A DNA stretch of 64,000 bases, from the NCBI GenBank assembly GCA_030280995.1, contig JASXTE010000002.1, positions 26,385,683 to 26,449,682 of the forward strand. Direction: 5' to 3'. The notes below the pieces were generated by a model. It did no database searches, had not been told where the DNA came from, and worked only from the letters and a program-made list of their open reading frames with translations. Each line of letters begins with the position of its first letter. The first letter of the stretch is position 1. The position numbers and the translations under genes were made by a program. The stretch comes from Hemileia vastatrix. Taxonomy: Eukaryota; Basidiomycota; Pucciniomycetes; Pucciniales; Zaghouaniaceae. This document shows, piece after piece, positions 59,854 to 64,000 of the stretch.

Positions 59854-60829
59854 ATGTCACCAGAATCAAATGGATGGAAACAAAACCCTACTGAAGAGCA
59901 ATTAGACAGATTTTCATCATTCGACATGAATTCTTGCAACATTGCCTTTGAACTACCTCATCCAGAATCAAATTCAGCGGTTTTGAAAAAGTCTCCACTA
60001 ATTTTCCGTGAATCTTTTATTGAGCACCTTTGCATGTGCGGTTTCCCAGGATCAACTTTCGCTTGGAACCTAGATTGGTTTGACAAATGGAACCAGTTCT
60101 TGGCAAATATTCTCATTAAACACTGGGACAATGCCTTAAAAACCAATAATTTGATTGCATATCCAATTGACTCAACTCAAATAAGCTTCTTAAATCAATT
60201 GGGAGTTCTTCACCATTGGTTTTTAGGTCATGCTGATAAATTAAGACTTGGGAAGGATTCTCATAGCTCTCAAGAAATAATCAAAGTGAGAAAGCATAAA
60301 TATAGAATAAAAAAAAATATGAAAATCCCCTTTTTTTCAACCATTTTTATTTATGACCTTTATTTCAAATAACAAAGATTCTTAGAATTCAGTTAACCAA
60401 ACTAAACTTCTTAAACAACTTCCACATTGCGAAACTTATCACAACCTTTTCACAAACATCAACTGTTGTTCAGACACCGAAATTGATAATGATGGACCGT
60501 TAAGACGTATCTTAATACAATGGAGGTCTGAAGATTTTTCTAAAGTTGCACAATATCTTGACCAACAACACTTTGATATTCGAGATACTTCAACCTACTC
60601 TGTAAGTGTGCTAAAGGACTTAGCCTTGTACAAAAGAATCAGTTTGGTTTCAACATTATCCCCTAACCTTAATCCTTCTCATGTCCCCCGGGGTTTGCCG
60701 AATGACTGTTATTCTCCCTTATATCTTGCATCTCTAAATCCTCAACAACTCAGACTTCCAAATCCTCAAAATCCCATAAATTTACCTGCTCTCCTTGAAA
60801 TTCTTTCTTCCTCTAATGTGAGTGATTGA
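59854..60829 (+). CDS. Unknown protein, shorter paralogue of 53190-54849
   Basis: Exons 59854-60285 and 60386-60829, joined in phase 0 across a 100-nt intron (GTGAGA…TCTTAG), giving about 291 residues. The ATG at 59854 is the first in frame; an upstream exon is possible. The core GFPGSTFAWNLDWFDKWNQFLANILIKHW aligns with GFRKFAFDWTCRDFSESTWNQ of the paralogue, and the C-terminus PRGLPNDCYSPLYLASLNPQQL aligns with PKYLPKNCYSAKFLQGLSVNERE. The intron lies at the same point as the paralogue's second intron. No stop codon breaks it. Function unknown. Confidence 0.68.
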
Positions 60830-60961
60830 AAAACTCCCTTAATAATAGGTTTGCACACTCATACTCCTCATTTCCACTGTTTGGGACACTTAGCCTTGAA
60901 AACAAAAACATAATTTTAATGATTACTATTATCATTAAAATTTATAGAAATGAAATTTGGC

Positions 60962-63241
60962 TTACATTGTTAGCTCCATTTTTTTCCTTTGAATCTTATA
61001 CATGCTGAATTCTATACTTCCTTGTACAAAATAATTCAAAACATTTACTTCATTTTGCTGCCCCATTCTATACAGCCAATCAACAGCCTGCTGCTCAACT
61101 GTTGGATTCCAATTTGGCTCCTATTTCAACATTGAACATATAAAAAATTTAATATTTTTGTTCTTAATATGAAATAAAAGACATTGAGCTCACCATTATA
61201 TATACATTTTGAGCACACCTGAGATCTATACCCACTCCTGCAGCCTGAATCGTTCCAACCAAAACTTGGCAATTTTTATTAAAATGGAATTCATGCATAT
61301 TTTTGTCTTGCTTTGTCCTGCTGAGTTCACCTGTAAGCTGGGTATACCTAATATTGTGGTCATCTAAAGCCATTTTTATTCTATTTTGAAATATTAGAAA
61401 AATGTTTTTAATAAGCCAACACAATTTTGTAAAACAATTCATTATAGAATCACTTACATCTGCAAAAAGTCTGCAAAGTTGGTGAATATAACAGCTTTTG
61501 GAAAATTTATACCCCTTTCACCAGACAAAAAGTTTTTTAAGTGGCCTATAAGATGACAAATCTTTGCGGAATGCTGCCAGGTGAAATCAAAAGTTGGAGT
61601 TTCATCCAGATTTTTGTAGATTGGATGGTTGCAGAATTTTCTTAAAATCATCAGCTCTCTTAGAAACTCAGATGAGTCCCAAGGGATGTCACTGCTTCTG
61701 GAGGGCCCATATCGCTCAGTGAATCCTTCTTGAAGCACATCAAGTTTAGACCTCCATGGATCTGCTAATTGAACCGATATCCCCCTTTGAATCTTTTTTG
61801 GAAGAGACAAAATTGCATCCTTTGTTCTACGTAGGCTTATGACTTTCATTAAGTGATTGATTGATTTAATAGAATTAGCCTTTCCTTTTTGCAAACCTGG
61901 AAAATGGAAATTCTTCCATAACCAGTCTTCTTGCCACTTTTCGATTCTAAGAAAAAATATGAGACTTTGAAGGTCAGTGGGCCTGTTCTGAAGTGGAGTT
62001 CCAGTCAAGCATAGTCGGTGTTGGGATTCCAAGTCAAATATTGTTTGAGCCCTCTGCGAGTAAGGATTTTTAATGTAACTAAAAGAATATTTATAAAAAT
62101 TGATTATAAAAATTAAGTTTTAAGTTTTAGATATAGAAATGGGCACTAACTGAGCTTAATCTACTATAACTCTATACCATAAGAGCTTTTGAGTCACTGG
62201 TATCTTTTTTTGGCTTTGATTTTTTGACATTGTTGGGCTAGCTGTTTCATAGGTCATTAAAACAATAGCAGTGTCCTGTAGCTCATTGACGTTAGTATTT
62301 TGACAATCCTTCCCATAAAGAACCTTGAAAGGAAGCGCATTATCTTCAAAGTGCACACTTATTTCATTGACCCAATTCGATAGTGTGGCCAGGGGGCATA
62401 TAATCAGTGTGGCTGAACTCCGATTAATTCCTTCTTGATTTTCCGATACCTGGAATTGTCTTGCTTCACTTTGAGTTGGACTTATAAGAGAAAGAGTTGA
62501 AAGCGTCTTTCCCAAGCCCATATCATCAGCAAGTATTGACCCATTTCCTTCAGGGGTTAATTGATTATTAGGAAACTGATCTTTATAGTCATCGAATCCA
62601 GTTCTAAGCCAATGGTTGTCCTGGTGCCTCCTCATGATATCCAACTTTTCCTTTAACATTTGTTCATTGTCAATCATAAAATTTATTGCTTGAAGTTGAT
62701 GTGTTTTGAGAACTGTTTTGATTCCTCGGATAAGTTGATCAGCTTTCCAATCTTGAGTACTCTGAGATATTTGGAAAGAGCCTTCAAAAATTACATACGG
62801 GATATTAAAAAAGATAGTGGAGTCGTAGTTCAGGATCGGACATAAATCGATTTGAGCAGAAGAAAATGCTTCTTTAGCAAGAATTATTAGTGTACTTGAA
62901 GAAAAGAGGCATCCCCAAAGTTGATACTGATTACCAAAAACTGGAACCAAGTAATCATGAAAATAGAAAGGCTTCATAGGATTCAAGGCACTTCTTTGGT
63001 TTAAATGGTGAGATCCTGACCCAATGTCACCCAATAGTGGTCCAATGTGCTGACTCTGCACTTGAGAAAGATTACTGACAAGGGTTGGTTTTCTTTCTTC
63101 AAATAGTCCAAAAATATGAACATTCAAATGGCCTTGCTGTAAAATCGTGGGGGTTGGTGAGTTTTGAAATCTTGAAATTAAATTCATATAAATTTGATAA
63201 ATCGTTATTGAGAATTGTCCAACACATCTGAGACTTGACAT
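60962..63241 (-). pseudogene. SNF2-family ATPase, nonsense codon in the DEAH box
   Basis: Exons 63241-62151, 62078-61458, 61380-61194 and 61120-60962; introns of 72, 77 and 73 nt with GTTAGT, GTAAGT and GTGAGC donors, all phase-consistent, giving about 685 codons. Motif I is DDMGLGKT (about 62515), motif III is LTGTPLQNR (about 62000), TxR-like ISLRRTKD follows, then the helicase C lobe VGTIQAAGVGIDLRCAQNV and VEQQAVDWLYRMGQQ (motif VI). Order and spacing resemble the Rad5/Rad16/HLTF branch, but no RING finger is seen. The DEAH box reads D-stop-A-H: TAA at 62156-62158 replaces the Glu codon, right before the first intron. Such proteins remodel chromatin or DNA-protein complexes. Confidence 0.85.
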
Positions 63242-64000
63242 ATTAAGTAAGAATAGTATCTGAAGATAGTGGTTGTTAAAAGATGAATTGAAGCAAAAAA
63301 TGAATAATCAGTTTTGAATAAAACGACAAAATAACTTTTTAGCATATGCTATGCTAAGGTCATAATTCTTTCACATGTATTATTATTATCTTTTTAATAA
63401 ATATTGGAAGTAAATCAATGATAACTGAAATGAATAATATGGCTTAAAAATAAATCTTGAGCCTATAGGGTAAATTTTGGTTTGTGGAGGAAGAAAAATT
63501 TTCTCAATAAAAATGTGCTTTATTGTTACATTATAATCACAAAATAGAATAATTTCACTCTTATCACACTTATTTATGTTTCTGTCTAATAGTAAAATTC
63601 TTTAGATGTCAGTTCAAAATCCAAATTGAAACTACTACCTAGAAAGATGTCTTGATACTAACATACTTTTTGTAAGTCTTTTGACAGACACTTATGGTGA
63701 TCTCAATAATATTAAAATTGATTTGAATTGTATGTTTTATCAAATATCTATGTAGTCTAGTGTAATAATTGAGATACTACAGTTTAACCTTCTGTTACCA
63801 ACTTGGCAAGAAAATATATGTAGATATTCTTAGAACGAATATCAAATTTTGCTTTCCACAAGATGGGAAAGTGAATATTATGATATGTTAAGTGATATGT
63901 TCAAGCTTTGCTCAATCTGTGCTCAGCTCAAAATCAAAGTAATCACCAAGCTCCAAGAAACCTGTGATTGATTTCTGTTGAACCTAGGTCTAACTTATTA
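63242..64000. other. Right edge, no gene seen
   Basis: AT-rich sequence upstream of the SNF2 gene. No ORF, and no reverse complement of the 37247 terminus, so the right end of the proposed element is not here. Confidence 0.5.

Larger units (their letters stand above)
37247..64000. mobile_element. Candidate giant CACTA/Plavaka-type transposon, left part
   Basis: The left boundary is a CACTA-type terminus (CACCACAG…) placed inside a truncated LTR. Inside are a Tnp2/Plavaka-like transposase, a second transposase fragment, TET/JBP, SNF2, three genes of unknown function, and two highly structured non-coding blocks. No matching right terminus occurs before 64000, so the element would exceed 26.7 kb. 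The single-element reading is inference: separate nested insertions could also explain the gene set. Confidence 0.5.

Noticed and set aside
37247..64000. Starship-type giant element
   Set aside because: No DUF3435/tyrosine recombinase captain is seen; the transposase is DDE-type Tnp2/Plavaka-like and the terminus is CACTA-like.

Overview
The window looks like a repeat-packed, AT-rich stretch of a fungal nuclear genome. The best guess is a basidiomycete, and possibly a rust-type genome (Pucciniales). The reasons are 50-80 nt spliceosomal introns with GTRNGT donors and CTRAY branch sites, several chromodomain Ty3/Gypsy elements, a Tnp2/Plavaka-like CACTA transposase and a TET/JBP dioxygenase gene next to transposase sequence. 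I see no ordinary housekeeping gene. The lineage call is inference.

Layout. 1-3237: minus-strand Ty3-like element (E1) with gag-protease, a -1 frameshift site, the start of pol and a tRNA-Lys-type primer binding site; its pol and 3' LTR lie off the left edge. 4365-12377: decayed plus-strand chromovirus (E2) that carries an antisense, intron-containing Zn2Cys6-like gene between pol and the 3' LTR. 12423-13212: solo LTR with a 5-bp target duplication. 13353-23590: plus-strand element (E3) with target duplication GTAAT, its pol split by an inverted solo LTR. 23600-24183 and 33291-35034: two halves of one (TAAAAA)n array, split by minus-strand element E4 (24184-33290), whose 5' LTR carries a 261-bp CACTA-type MITE. 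35038-37246: remnant of a third E3/E4-like element, its LTR cut off abruptly at 37247.

37247 to the right edge is different. It opens with a CACTA-type terminus resembling the MITE's terminus. It then holds about 6 kb of gene-free AT-rich DNA, a GC-richer cluster of nine stem-loops, a transposase fragment, a TET/JBP gene, an unknown five-exon gene, a 2-kb array of about 20 GATC-centred palindromes, two paralogous unknown genes, a nearly complete Tnp2/Plavaka-like transposase and a SNF2 ATPase. I read this as the left part of a very large CACTA/Plavaka-type transposon with cargo; the right terminus is not in the window.

The most novel signals: (1) E3 and E4 share a two-intron arrangement in the 5' part of gag, in which a 539-nt internal exon is read in a second frame that is better conserved than the Gag frame, so splicing would give a second protein of about 200 residues; (2) the large cargo-bearing CACTA candidate; (3) its palindrome array, whose core variants look like CpG deamination; (4) the stem-loop cluster; (5) the antisense Zn2Cys6-like gene in E2. 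Most coding regions carry one to several nonsense codons or frameshifts, so the window is largely a graveyard, though long LTR pairs in E3 and E4 are nearly identical and suggest recent insertion.
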